Shown here piece by piece: positions 6,102 through 14,745 of a stretch of 26,327 nt of DNA. The notes under the pieces were generated by a model. That model saw nothing but the letters and a program-made list of their open reading frames with translations. It was not told the origin of the DNA and did not search any database. The position numbers and the translations under genes are program-made. Where the stretch lies: contig JAFIEC010000170.1 in assembly GCA_020832725.1 (NCBI GenBank), forward strand, positions 1 through 26,327, read 5' to 3'. The stretch is from Paracoccaceae bacterium (GTDB lineage Bacteria > Pseudomonadota > Alphaproteobacteria > Rhodobacterales > Rhodobacteraceae). Within the stretch, counting starts at the first letter, position 1. Every line of letters starts with the position of its first letter.

Positions 6102-7817
6102 CCCTCCCCCGCCGATGGCCGGCAGGTCGGCTGTGCGGTAATCGGCAGAGCCCGGGCCGCTCCCGGCTGCGTCGGGCGCGGGGACAACGGGCTCGGCGGC
6201 GACCGAGGCGCTCTTGGCAAAGGCTGCGGCAAACAGCGCGCGGGTATAGGGGTCGCGGGGCGCGGCGAAGACATCCTCCGACGCACCGGCCTCGACCACA
6301 TCGCCCCCCCGCATCACCAGCACCTTGTGCGACAGCGCCCGTACCACCCGAAGATCGTGGCTGATGAAGATATAGGCCAGCCCGTATTTCTCCTGCAGGC
6401 GCCGGAGCAGATCGACGATCTGCACCTGAACGGTCATGTCCAGCGCCGATGTCGGCTCGTCCAGCACAACCAGCCGGGGGCGCAGGATCATGGCCCGGGC
6501 GATGGCGATCCGCTGCCGCTGCCCGCCCGAGAATTCGTGCGGGTAGCGATCCATCGTGGCCGGGTCCAGCCCGACCTCGGTCAGCATCTCGGCCACCATC
6601 TCGCGGGCGTCGCGGCCCGGGTCGGTGCCATGCACGCCCAGCCCCTCGGCCACGATCTCGGCGATGTTCATCCGCGGGCTGAGGCTGCCGAACGGGTCCT
6701 GAAACACGATCTGCATATTTCGCCGCAATGGCCGCAGGCGGCGGGACCGCCAGCCCTGCACGTCCTGCCCGGCAAAAACGATCGGCCCCTCGGAGGAAAT
6801 CAACCGCAGGATACCCAGAGCCAGCGTTGTCTTGCCCGAGCCGCTTTCGCCGACCACGCCCAGTGTCTCTCCGGCGCGCACCGACACGCTGGCGGAATTG
6901 ACCGCCTTCACATGCCCGACCACGCGGCGCATCAGGCCGCGCTGGATCGGGAACCAGACGCGCAGAGCCTCGGTCCGCAATATCTCGGGGGCATCGCCGG
7001 CCACGGGACGGGGCAGGCCTGTCGGCTCTGCCGCCAGCAGCTTGCGGGTATAGGGGTGGCGCGGGTCGGAGAAGACGCGCGCGGTCGGCCCGGTCTCGAC
7101 CACCTCTCCGCCCTGCATCACGCAGACGCGGTCGGCCACGCGCCGCACAATCCCCAGGTCATGGGTGATGAACAGCATCGACAGCCCCTCGGCACGCTTC
7201 AACTCGGCCAGCAGGTCGAGGATCTGGGCCTCGATGGTGACATCGAGCGCGGTCGTCGGCTCGTCGGCGATCAGCAGTTCCGGCCCGTTCGCCAGCGCCA
7301 TCGCGATCATCACCCGTTGGCGTTGCCCGCCGGAAAGCTGATGCGGATAGGCCCCCAGACGGCTTTCGGCATCCCGGATGCCCACTTTCTCCAGCAGCTC
7401 CAGGATGCGCGCGCGCGCGGCATCTCCCGCAAGCCCCTGATGGATGGCAAGGCTCTCCCCGATCTGCTTCTCGATGGTGTGCAGCGGGTTGAGGCTGGTC
7501 ATCGGCTCCTGGAAGATGAAGCTCACCTCGTTGCCCCGGACACGACGAAGGTCGGCATCGGGCGCGCCGATCATCTCGCGGCCGCGCCAGCGCACAGAGC
7601 CCGTGACCCGCGCCGATCCGGGAAGAAGCGCCACCGTGGACAGCGCCGTCACCGACTTGCCCGACCCGCTTTCGCCGACGATGGCCAGCGTCTCGCCCCG
7701 GCGCAATTCGAGGTTCACACCGCGCACGGCATGCACCTCTCCGCCGTCCTGCGAGAAGCTCACATTCAGCCCCTCCACCTTCAGGAGCGGCGCGTCGTCA
7801 TCGGTCCGGGCGCTCAT
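6084..7817 (-). CDS. yejF: ABC transporter ATP-binding protein with two fused ATPase domains (YejF)
   Basis: This cytoplasmic ATPase of the Yej importer holds two complete nucleotide-binding domains in 577 residues. Domain 1 has Walker A GESGSGKS (48-55), signature LSGGQ (161-165) and Walker B LLIADEP (181-187). Domain 2 has GESGSGKT (323-330), FSGGQ (429-433) and LVVLDEP (449-455). The oligopeptide-type C-terminal segment follows each ATPase (DPRHPYTRKLL and APRDPYTRALF). The ATG at 7817 overlaps the yejE stop as ATGA, fixing the start. The protein is about 45 residues longer than the E. coli protein because of a low-complexity Ala/Gly/Pro tail. In E. coli the system imports microcin C; alphaproteobacterial relatives take up peptides, including muropeptides in Agrobacterium. 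Confidence 0.92.
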   Translation of the reverse strand: MSARTDDDAPLLKVEGLNVSFSQDGGEVHAVRGVNLELRRGETLAIVGESGSGKSVTALSTVALLPGSARVTGSVRWRGREMIGAPDADLRRVRGNEVSFIFQEPMTSLNPLHTIEKQIGESLAIHQGLAGDAARARILELLEKVGIRDAESRLGAYPHQLSGGQRQRVMIAMALANGPELLIADEPTTALDVTIEAQILDLLAELKRAEGLSMLFITHDLGIVRRVADRVCVMQGGEVVETGPTARVFSDPRHPYTRKLLAAEPTGLPRPVAGDAPEILRTEALRVWFPIQRGLMRRVVGHVKAVNSASVSVRAGETLGVVGESGSGKTTLALGILRLISSEGPIVFAGQDVQGWRSRRLRPLRRNMQIVFQDPFGSLSPRMNIAEIVAEGLGVHGTDPGRDAREMVAEMLTEVGLDPATMDRYPHEFSGGQRQRIAIARAMILRPRLVVLDEPTSALDMTVQVQIVDLLRRLQEKYGLAYIFISHDLRVVRALSHKVLVMRGGDVVEAGASEDVFAAPRDPYTRALFAAAFAKSASVAAEPVVPAPDAAGSGPGSADYRTADLPAIGGGGGPGPG

Positions 7818-9040
7818 GTGAAGGTCTTTCGCGGGTCGAAGGCATCGCGCACGCCCTCGAAGATGAACACCAGCGGGCTGAGCATGATGGCGAAGGTGAA
7901 GAAGGCAGTGAACCCGAGCCAGGGCGCCTGGAGGTTCTGCTTTGCCTGCAGTGTCAGCTCGCCCAGGCTGGGCGCGGACGCCGGAAGGCCGAAGCCCAGG
8001 AAATCGAGCGCTGCGAGGCTGCCAATGGTGCCGGTGATGATGAAGGGCAGAAAGGTCAGCGTGGCGACCATGGCATTGGGCAGCACATGGCGGAACATGA
8101 TCACCCCGCTGGAGACCCCCAGCGCTCGGGCGGCACGCACGTATTCGAAGTTTCGCGCCCGCAGGAATTCGGCCCGCACGACCCCGACCAGCGCGCTCCA
8201 GCCGAACAGCACCATGAGGAATACCAGCAACCAGAAATTCATCTGCCAGATCGCCGCCACGATGATGATGATGTAGAGCGAGGGCGTGGCCGACCAGATC
8301 TCGATGACGCGCTGGAAAAGCAGGTCGACGAGCCCCCCGAAATAGCCCTGCACGGCACCAGCCACGATCCCGATGGCCGAGATCAGCAATGTCACCACAA
8401 GCGTGAACTGGACCGACAGGCGAAAGCCATAGATCACCCGGGCGGCCACGTCGCGGGCGGTGTCGTCGGTGCCCAGGATATGGGTTGCGCTGGGCGCGGC
8501 GGGCGCGACACCACCGACATCGGAAATCGTGTTGTACTTGAAGGGAATGGGCGGCCACAGCAACCAGCCGCGCTGCACCGCCTCGCCGGCAAAGGTGCCC
8601 CCCGCAGCTTCTTCCATCACGCCCTCGGGGTCGTCCAGACACTCGTCGATACCGCCCGTGCGGATGAGGCATTGCACCTCAGGGTCGCGATAGACGGCTT
8701 CGGTGCGGAACTCGCCGCCAAAGGCCGTTTCGGGGTAGAAGAACAGCACCGGGGCCCTGATCTCGCCCTGGAAGCTGACCAGCAACGGCCGGTCGTTGGC
8801 GATGAACTCCGCCAGCAGAGACAGACCGAACAGGAGCGAGAACACGATCAGCGACCAGAAGGCGCGGCGGTTGGCGCGGAAATTCTTCCAGCGCCGCCGC
8901 GACAGGGGCGACAGGGCGAACCTGCCCCGGGGCCGGGTCTCCAAAGCTTCCGCCGGGCGCGCGTCGGGCGCGCTTGCGGGCAGGGGCGCGGGCTGTGCCT
9001 GCGGCGTCAGAGAGGGGGGGGACACGCGGGGATCGTTCAT
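7814..9040 (-). CDS. yejE: ABC transporter permease (YejE)
   Basis: This 408-residue inner-membrane permease resembles the C-type subunit of dipeptide/oligopeptide importers. The N-terminal cytoplasmic part (about residues 1-55) is Pro/Ala-rich. It is followed by the RRRWKNFRANRRAFWSL segment typical of YejE, a first membrane helix, a long periplasmic loop containing two Cys residues (CLIRTGG...DEC), then the transport core. The EAA-type loop for ATPase contact reads VRAARALGVSSGVIMFRHVL. The C-terminal DFLGFGLPASAPSLGEL is a hallmark of DppC-like permeases. The ATG at 9040 lies one base after the yejB stop; an upstream in-frame start at 9088 would overlap yejB and was not chosen. It pairs with YejB to form the channel. 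Confidence 0.92.
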   Translation of the reverse strand: MNDPRVSPPSLTPQAQPAPLPASAPDARPAEALETRPRGRFALSPLSRRRWKNFRANRRAFWSLIVFSLLFGLSLLAEFIANDRPLLVSFQGEIRAPVLFFYPETAFGGEFRTEAVYRDPEVQCLIRTGGIDECLDDPEGVMEEAAGGTFAGEAVQRGWLLWPPIPFKYNTISDVGGVAPAAPSATHILGTDDTARDVAARVIYGFRLSVQFTLVVTLLISAIGIVAGAVQGYFGGLVDLLFQRVIEIWSATPSLYIIIIVAAIWQMNFWLLVFLMVLFGWSALVGVVRAEFLRARNFEYVRAARALGVSSGVIMFRHVLPNAMVATLTFLPFIITGTIGSLAALDFLGFGLPASAPSLGELTLQAKQNLQAPWLGFTAFFTFAIMLSPLVFIFEGVRDAFDPRKTFT

Positions 9041-9041
9041 C

Positions 9042-10121
9042 TCAGGTCTCCCGGGTCTCGAAGTCGATCCTCGGGTCGATCCAGACATACATCAGGTCCG
9101 ACAGGATGTTGACCACAAGACCAATGAGGCCAAAGACGAACAGCGTGCCGAAGATCACCGGGTAATCCCGCGCAACCGCCGCCTCGAAGCCCAGCCGCCC
9201 CAGGCCATCCAGCGAGAAGATGGTCTCGATGATCAGACTTGCCCCGAAGAACACGCCGACGAAAACGCCCGGAAAACTCGCAATCACGATCAGCATCGCG
9301 TTCCGGAACACATGCCCGTAGAGCACCCGGCTCTCGGCCAGCCCCTTGGCTCGGGCGGTCATGACATAGTGCTTCTTGATCTCTTCGAGAAAGCTGTTCT
9401 TGGTCAGCAGGGTCAGCGTGGCAAAGGCCGAGATCGTCGTGGCCAGCACCGGCAGCGCGATGTGCCAGAAGTAGTCGCCGATCTTGCCCAGCAGGCTGAG
9501 CTCCTCCCAATTGTCAGAGGTCAGGCCCCTGATGGGGAATATCTGGAAATACGACCCCCCCGCGAACAGCACCAGAAGCAGGATCGCGAACAGGAAGTTG
9601 GGGATCGCATATCCCACGATGATCGCGCCGCTTGTCCAGGTGTCAAAGGGCGTGCCGTCCCGCACGGCCTTTCGGATGCCCAGCGGGATCGAGATGAGAT
9701 AGGCGATCAGCGTGGACCACAACCCGAGACTGATGGAGACCGGCAGCTTCTCCCTGACCAGTTCCATCACCGAGATCGACCGGAAATAGCTCTCTCCGAA
9801 ATCGAGCCGGATGTAGTTCCACATCATGTTGAAGAACCGCTCCAGCGGCGGGCGGTCAAAGCCGAACTGACGCTCGAGGTCGGCAATGAACTCGGGCGGC
9901 AGTCCCCGTGCACCGAGATACATGCTCTCGGAATCGTTGCGCATGCCGGCGTCGCCGCTTCCGGCGAAACGTTCGAACACATCGCCGCCGCCCTCCATCC
10001 GGGCGATCACCTGCTCGATCGGCCCGCCGGGCACGAACTGCACCAATGCGAAATTGATGATCATGATCCCCAGCAGGGTCGGGATGATCAGCAACAGGCG
10101 GCGAAGGACATAGGAACCCAT
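9042..10121 (-). CDS. yejB: ABC transporter permease (YejB)
   Basis: This 359-residue DppB-like permease starts MGSYVLRRLLLIIPTLLG, the standard N-terminal membrane helix of this class, and continues with VPGGPIEQ. The long periplasmic region (about residues 35-130) is typical of YejB. The transport core contains YVMTARAKGLAESRVLYGHV, the EAA loop contacting the ATPase, and later SLIIETIFSLDGLGRLGFEA. The start at 10121 is 9 nt after the yejA stop. With YejE it forms the membrane channel of the importer. Confidence 0.93.
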   Translation of the reverse strand: MGSYVLRRLLLIIPTLLGIMIINFALVQFVPGGPIEQVIARMEGGGDVFERFAGSGDAGMRNDSESMYLGARGLPPEFIADLERQFGFDRPPLERFFNMMWNYIRLDFGESYFRSISVMELVREKLPVSISLGLWSTLIAYLISIPLGIRKAVRDGTPFDTWTSGAIIVGYAIPNFLFAILLLVLFAGGSYFQIFPIRGLTSDNWEELSLLGKIGDYFWHIALPVLATTISAFATLTLLTKNSFLEEIKKHYVMTARAKGLAESRVLYGHVFRNAMLIVIASFPGVFVGVFFGASLIIETIFSLDGLGRLGFEAAVARDYPVIFGTLFVFGLIGLVVNILSDLMYVWIDPRIDFETRET

Positions 10122-10130
10122 GGCGCGGCC

Positions 10131-12038
10131 TCAGCGAATGGCGCCGGCGGCGCGCAGCGCCTCGGCCCGTTCCGCATCGAACCACCAGAAATCCACCAGC
10201 CCGAGAGCGAAGGGCGGCAACTCGTCAGGATAGCCGTACATGTCGAAATAGGCGACCCAATGGGTGTCCTTGAACCATTGCGGTACCCAGAAGCGATAGG
10301 AGCGCAGCACCCGGTCGAGCGCCCGCGTGGCGTGGAGCAGCTCTTCGTTGGACTGGGCCGCAAGCACGATATCGAGCAGCCGGTCCACCGCCTCCGAGCG
10401 CAGGCCCATCTTGTTGAACGTGGAGACATCCGCCGTGTCGGAGCCGAAATACTGCTTGATCGAGGAGCCCGGCAGCAACGACATCCGGATCTGGTCGGTG
10501 ATCATGTCGAAATCATAGGATCTCTCGCGATTCGTCATCTGGGCCGGATCGACCCGGGTCATGAACGCATCCACGCCGAGGCGGCGCAGGTTGCTGACGA
10601 ACGGCTCGATGATCCTGTCAAAGCCGGTGTTGTCGTTAAGGAATTCGATCCGCAGCACGTCGCCATTGGCGTTGCGGCGCAGCCCGTCACTGCCCACGTC
10701 CCAGCCCGCCTCGTCCAGAAGCGCCGAGGCCCGCCGCAGGTTTCCGCGGTCCAGCTGGCGCGACCCCGATGAGGGGGCCATCACCGCAGGCTCGGTGAAT
10801 ACCTCGGGGCGCAGCAACGGGCGCAGCGGCTCCAGGATAGCCAGTTCCTCGGGGCCGGGCAGTCCGTCGGCCGCAAGCTCGCTGTTCTCCCAGAAGGAAT
10901 GGATACGCGCATAGAGGCCATTGAAGAGCGCCTCGTTCGACCATTCGAAATTGAACATCAGCCCGATCGCCTCCCGCACGCGGATGTCCTGAAACTGGGG
11001 GCGGCGAAGGTTGAAGATGAACGACTGCCCCGAGGCGAGGTTGCCGTCTGGCAGATCGACCCGGCGCACATGGCCCCGCTGCAGCGCCGGAAAGTCATAT
11101 CCCGTCGCCCACAAGAGCGCCCGCGCCTCGGTGCGCACATGATAGGCACCGCCCTTGAAGGCCTCGAAGGCCGCGTCATAATCGGCGAAATACTCGATCC
11201 GGATACGATCGAAATTGGAACGCCCCTGCATGATCGGAAGGTCCCAGCCCCAATAGTCGGGGTTGCGCCTGTAGGCGATCGAACGCCCCGCAACGGCGCG
11301 TTCCAGCACATACGGCCCCGAACCCATCAGCGGGTCCATGGAGCTGCGCTCGAAGTCACGATCGTTCTCGCGGTAGAAGCGCTCGGAGAAGATCGGCAGC
11401 CCCCCCACCAGCGCCGGAAGGTCACGGGTGGGCCAGCCCTCGCGGAAGGTGAACTTCACCCTGTGATCGTCCAGGGCCTCGGCACCCTCCACCTGCTGGG
11501 CAAGCACGAACCGGAAATCCGGCAGGCCCTTCTCCAGCAGGATCTCGTAGGAGAACACCACGTCATGCGCGGTCAGCGGCGTGCCGTCGGAAAACCGCAC
11601 CTCGGGCCGCATGTTGAAGATCACGAAGGACCGGTCCTCGGGGTATTCGAGGGTCTCGCAGATCAGGCAATAGCTTTCGCCCACGGTATCGGCCGTCGCC
11701 TCCAGCAGCGACTCGAAGAACACCGACGACAGCGCCCCGGCACGACCGGCCGTGGTGTAGGGATGCATCGAATCGAACCCGCCCATGGACCACAACGAGA
11801 TCTCGCCGCCACGGGGTGCGTCGGGGTTCACATAAGCGAGATGCGGAAAGTCTGCGGGGTATTTGAGTTCGCTGAAGGTCGAGATGCCGTGCGCAACAAT
11901 CAGCCCCGGTCCGTCCTCGGCTGCCGCAGGTGCCGTGGCGATGGCCACCATCGCCGCGCCAAGGATCATGGCCCGCAGGCCGCGGGGCCGGTGTTCTGAT
12001 ACGCGCGCGACAGGGCGCGGTCTGGCATGCTCGGGCAT
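10131..12038 (-). CDS. yejA: Periplasmic solute-binding protein of the Yej peptide importer (YejA-like, SBP family 5)
   Basis: This is a 635-residue family-5 extracellular solute-binding protein, first gene of the operon. The N-terminus carries a signal peptide: basic RPRGLRAM, a hydrophobic stretch, and a likely signal peptidase I site after residues 38-40 (APAAA before EDG). Mature-protein features include HGISTFSELKYPADFPH, YVNPDAPRGGEI, LLEATADTVGESY and RFSDGTPLTAHDVVFSYE, which match YejA-type proteins. The ATG at 12038 has GGAGG 5 nt upstream, which decides against a longer reading from 12116. It binds the peptide ligand in the periplasm and delivers it to YejB/YejE. In Agrobacterium a related YejBEF importer works with a binding protein for muropeptides; the ligand here is unknown. 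Confidence 0.9.
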   Translation of the reverse strand: MPEHARPRPVARVSEHRPRGLRAMILGAAMVAIATAPAAAEDGPGLIVAHGISTFSELKYPADFPHLAYVNPDAPRGGEISLWSMGGFDSMHPYTTAGRAGALSSVFFESLLEATADTVGESYCLICETLEYPEDRSFVIFNMRPEVRFSDGTPLTAHDVVFSYEILLEKGLPDFRFVLAQQVEGAEALDDHRVKFTFREGWPTRDLPALVGGLPIFSERFYRENDRDFERSSMDPLMGSGPYVLERAVAGRSIAYRRNPDYWGWDLPIMQGRSNFDRIRIEYFADYDAAFEAFKGGAYHVRTEARALLWATGYDFPALQRGHVRRVDLPDGNLASGQSFIFNLRRPQFQDIRVREAIGLMFNFEWSNEALFNGLYARIHSFWENSELAADGLPGPEELAILEPLRPLLRPEVFTEPAVMAPSSGSRQLDRGNLRRASALLDEAGWDVGSDGLRRNANGDVLRIEFLNDNTGFDRIIEPFVSNLRRLGVDAFMTRVDPAQMTNRERSYDFDMITDQIRMSLLPGSSIKQYFGSDTADVSTFNKMGLRSEAVDRLLDIVLAAQSNEELLHATRALDRVLRSYRFWVPQWFKDTHWVAYFDMYGYPDELPPFALGLVDFWWFDAERAEALRAAGAIR

Positions 12039-12189
12039 TTGAACCTCCGTCGTCGGGTCCGGCACTCGGGGCCGTGTTTCCTTGCCGGGAGGTAACGTTG
12101 AAGCGCCGCCATGCAAGTTGCAACCCGCGTGGCGACGATGAGGCCCGCGAAGTTGTGAAGCCGCCTGCTGATGGATTGGCGCCTCGCCA
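12039..12189 (-). promoter_or_regulatory. yejA upstream region
   Basis: This 151-base stretch between the cytochrome terminator and yejA must contain the yej promoter. I see the yejA ribosome site (GGAGG, near 12043-12047) and a small perfect palindrome GTTGCAAC around 12117-12124, but no convincing -35/-10 pair. No ORF with support is present. Confidence 0.3.
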
Positions 12190-12217
12190 CAAAAAAGGGC
12201 GCCCCGCGGGCGCCCTC
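12190..12217 (-). terminator. Intrinsic terminator of the cytochrome c gene
   Basis: A 9-bp stem (AGGGCGCCC at 12196-12204 with GGGCGCCCT at 12208-12216, loop of 3) is followed on the minus strand by a run of T (12196-12191). It lies 22 nt downstream of the cytochrome c stop. This is a textbook Rho-independent terminator and insulates yejA from upstream transcription. Confidence 0.85.
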
Positions 12218-12238
12218 CTCGGAACCGAAGCCGGTTTG

Positions 12239-12751
12239 TCAGTCGGTCAGCGACTTCAGGAACAGGATCAGGTCGGCGCGCTGCTGGTCACGCGGCATGC
12301 CCGCATAGCTCATGCGGTTGCCCGGCGCATAGTCGGAGGGGCGCAGAAGAAACGCATTCAGCGCATCCACATCCCAGACACCATCCAGCGATTCGAGCGC
12401 GCTGGAATAGTTGAACCCATCTACCGCCGCAACCTCACGGCCCACGACACCGTGCATGTAGGGGCCGACACCGTTCACGCCCGCCTCAAGGGAATGGCAG
12501 GCCCGGCAGCTTGCCCAGGCCCGCTCTCCGCGGCCCAGATCGGCCGATGCGAGCAGGTCTTCGAAGCTGACCTCCTCCTCTTCCTCGACCACCGCAACGG
12601 CGGCATCGGGATCATCGACCTCGATGGCGATCGCCAGCACACCGCTGGGCGTGGAGTAGAGGTTCGTCCCGACGAACCCAAGGACCACGAAGAACAACAG
12701 CGCCCCGCAGATCGAGCCAAGGATCTTGGTGGCGGTCATGGTGTCGAACAT
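12239..12751 (-). CDS. Membrane-anchored class I cytochrome c
   Basis: This 170-residue protein has an uncleaved N-terminal membrane anchor (about residues 10-32) and then an acidic linker (EVDDPDA, EEEEE at 56-60). A single class I cytochrome c domain follows. Heme attachment is at Cys82-x2-Cys85-His86 (CRACH), and the probable sixth ligand is Met147 in RMSYAGM. The layout resembles cytochrome c-y/CycM proteins, which carry electrons between the bc1 complex and terminal oxidases while tethered to the inner membrane, with heme on the periplasmic side. The start at 12751 gives the anchor directly; an internal ATG at 12739 is an alternative. It has its own terminator and diverges from pheA. The exact electron partners are inference. 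Confidence 0.88.
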   Translation of the reverse strand: MFDTMTATKILGSICGALLFFVVLGFVGTNLYSTPSGVLAIAIEVDDPDAAVAVVEEEEEVSFEDLLASADLGRGERAWASCRACHSLEAGVNGVGPYMHGVVGREVAAVDGFNYSSALESLDGVWDVDALNAFLLRPSDYAPGNRMSYAGMPRDQQRADLILFLKSLTD

Positions 12752-12893
12752 CGGCAGGGCTCTCCCACAGGAATGGCGCGGTCGCGTGATTTCGCGCGTT
12801 CTATCGCCTTCCCCTTCGCCTGCGCAAGGTATAGAAGCCGCGCCCGGGGCGGTGAATGTGTCGCATGAGGGCGCCAATGGCTACAAGATCGCA

Positions 12894-13727
12894 ATGACGG
12901 GCCGTATCGCCTTTCAGGGAGAGCCCGGTGCCTATTCCCATCAGGCCTGCCGCGAGGCGCGTCCCGGAATGGAGGCGCTGCCCTGCCGGACCTTCGAGGA
13001 TGCGATCGAGGCCGTGCGCGCGGGACGGGCCGATCTGGCCATGCTGCCGGTGGAGAACTCCACCTACGGGCGGGTGGCCGACATGCACTCGCTTCTGCCC
13101 GAGTCGGGCCTGCATGTGGTCGCAGAGGCGTTCGTGCGGGTCCATATCAACCTGCTGGCACTGCCGGGCGTGGACATCTCCGATGTGCGCGAGGCCATGA
13201 GCCACACCGTCCTTCTGGGACAGTGCCGGGACTTCCTGCGCCGGCACGGCATTTCGCCCGTGACCGGGGCAGATACCGCCGGTTCTGCGCGGCATGTCGC
13301 GGCTGCGGGTCGGCCTGCGCTGGCGGCACTTGCCTCCGAGCTGGCAGGCGAGATCTACGGGCTCAACGTGCTGGCCCGCCACATCGAGGACCAGTCGAAC
13401 AACACCACGCGGTTCCTGCTGATGGCACCCCAGGCCGACATGAGCCGCCGGGGCGATGGCCCGATGATGACCTCGTTCATCTTTCGCGTCCGCAATATTC
13501 CGGCAGCGCTCTACAAGGCGATGGGGGGCTTTGCCACCAACGGTGTCAACATGCTCAAGCTGGAAAGCTACATGGTGGGCGGGTCATTCACCGCGACGCA
13601 ATTCTATGCCGAGATCGAGGGCCACCCCGAAGACGCCTCCGTGCGCCGCGCCTTCGAGGAGCTGGAGTATTTCACCTCCGCGCTGCGCCTGATGGGAACC
13701 TATCCGCCTTCGCCGGAGCGCCGCTGA
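12894..13727 (+). CDS. pheA: Prephenate dehydratase with ACT regulatory domain
   Basis: The enzyme converts prephenate to phenylpyruvate in phenylalanine synthesis in the cytoplasm. It is a 277-residue monofunctional form without a chorismate mutase domain. The catalytic domain begins at RIAFQGEPGAYSH and includes LPVENSTYGRV and the essential NNTTRF motif (Thr171-Thr172-Arg173-Phe174). The ACT domain (about 192-270) follows, with NIPAALYKAMGGFATNGVNM and LKLESYMVGGSFT. The usual GALV and ESRP phenylalanine-binding motifs appear altered (AALY and LESYM). The ATG at 12894 places the conserved RIAFQGE just after the start as in relatives, though no strong ribosome site is seen. It converges on the glycosyltransferase-like gene with only 7 nt between the stops. 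Confidence 0.93.
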   Translation: MTGRIAFQGEPGAYSHQACREARPGMEALPCRTFEDAIEAVRAGRADLAMLPVENSTYGRVADMHSLLPESGLHVVAEAFVRVHINLLALPGVDISDVREAMSHTVLLGQCRDFLRRHGISPVTGADTAGSARHVAAAGRPALAALASELAGEIYGLNVLARHIEDQSNNTTRFLLMAPQADMSRRGDGPMMTSFIFRVRNIPAALYKAMGGFATNGVNMLKLESYMVGGSFTATQFYAEIEGHPEDASVRRAFEELEYFTSALRLMGTYPPSPERR

Positions 13728-13734
13728 GCACGAC

Positions 13735-14682
13735 TCAGCGCTCCAGCCAGTTCCGCCATCCGGGGCTGGTCGCGTCGAGTGCGGCCTCGACATCGTCTTG
13801 CGGAAAGGCCTCGGAAAAGGCGCGGTCACGGGCGCGCTGCAGGGCCGCCTTCTCCGAGAGCGCCGCCGCCACCGCGCCGGGAGGGCGCAGGGCCCGTCGC
13901 GCCCCGCTCAGGCTCAGCAGCCCCGCAGCCTCGACCCGCGCGCGCTTGCGGGCAAAGCGGCTGGCGGGATTGTCCTCCAGCGCGTAATTGGCGAACCCGC
14001 CGCCGGTCTTGAGATACTTCAGGTGCCAATACAGCCAGCCCGCAAACCGCCGCCGCAAACCGCCGCGCGCGAACCGCTCGAAGCGGCGATCATGTTCGAA
14101 GCGGGTCGCGGGGCTGACCTCGAAAAAGCCGATGTCCCCCCCGCCCGAGACCGGATCGGCCGCCGGAATGCCCAGTGCCCCCCCCTCGCCCCGGGCCAGG
14201 TTCGGGCCCGAAAAGCAATGCAGCACCCCCGGCTCCGCCCGTCCCGCGCGCAATGTTCCGATCACCCGGCCCACCGCAGACGGGATCGCGAGGTGATCGT
14301 CGTCCAGCTTGACCGCGATCCGGTAGCGGGTCAGCGCAAGGGCGCAATTGGAATAGGCGACCAGGCTGTGGGGGCTGTCGCCGGGCTCGGCCGCATGGGC
14401 GGCGCTGCCGGGCGGATGGACCTTCTCGGCATAGTGGTAGACCCGCAGACGGGGTCCGAATTCCTGCGCCAGGCGTGCCAGTATGTCGGGCGTGGCATCG
14501 CTGCAATCGTTGAAGACTGCCACGATCTCGTCGAAATGATCGACATGGGAGCGGATCGTGGCCTCGAGAAAATCCGCCCCGTTGCGGGTGCGCAGAAAGG
14601 CGCTGACCCCGGGCAGGCGGTTGCCGGGCTCCAGGGCCGCGGGGTCGAGGCGAAAGCCGGAAATCGTCTCGATCTGCATCAT
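13735..14682 (-). CDS. Glycosyltransferase family 2-like protein
   Basis: This is a soluble protein of about 315 residues with an N-terminal GT-A-like segment. VSAFLRTRNGADFLEATIRS starts the Rossmann-like fold, DEIVAVFNDCSDATPDI follows, and VKLDDDHLAI (Asp127-129) is a plausible DxD metal/nucleotide-sugar site. These features fit family 2 glycosyltransferases or the related glycosyl-transferase-like enzymes of cell-surface polysaccharide synthesis. The C-terminal part is Arg/Ala-rich with no membrane helix. Two adjacent ATGs (14682 and 14679) follow GGGAGGG; the second has the better spacing. No polysaccharide genes are near, so acceptor and donor are unknown. Confidence 0.75.
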   Translation of the reverse strand: MMQIETISGFRLDPAALEPGNRLPGVSAFLRTRNGADFLEATIRSHVDHFDEIVAVFNDCSDATPDILARLAQEFGPRLRVYHYAEKVHPPGSAAHAAEPGDSPHSLVAYSNCALALTRYRIAVKLDDDHLAIPSAVGRVIGTLRAGRAEPGVLHCFSGPNLARGEGGALGIPAADPVSGGGDIGFFEVSPATRFEHDRRFERFARGGLRRRFAGWLYWHLKYLKTGGGFANYALEDNPASRFARKRARVEAAGLLSLSGARRALRPPGAVAAALSEKAALQRARDRAFSEAFPQDDVEAALDATSPGWRNWLER

Positions 14683-14745
14683 GCCCTCCCCGGCGCGACA
14701 GAGCCCCAACGCACAGGCCGTGTCAACGCGGGGGACGTCCGAACG

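Noticed and set aside
7818..8672. Extension of the yejF frame upstream into yejE
   Set aside because: The ATGA overlap at 7814-7817 and the YejF N-terminus fix the start at 7817; the extension is a shadow of yejE.
6327..10772. Long plus-strand open frames opposite yejF, yejE, yejB and yejA
   Set aside because: The compositionally odd products (His/Arg/Gln-rich) are mirror images of the well-supported Yej proteins.
12865..12897. Ten-codon ORF whose TGA overlaps the pheA start
   Set aside because: It has only a weak ribosome site and contains no Phe codons, so it does not look like a Phe attenuator. Such overlaps arise easily by chance at ATGA starts.
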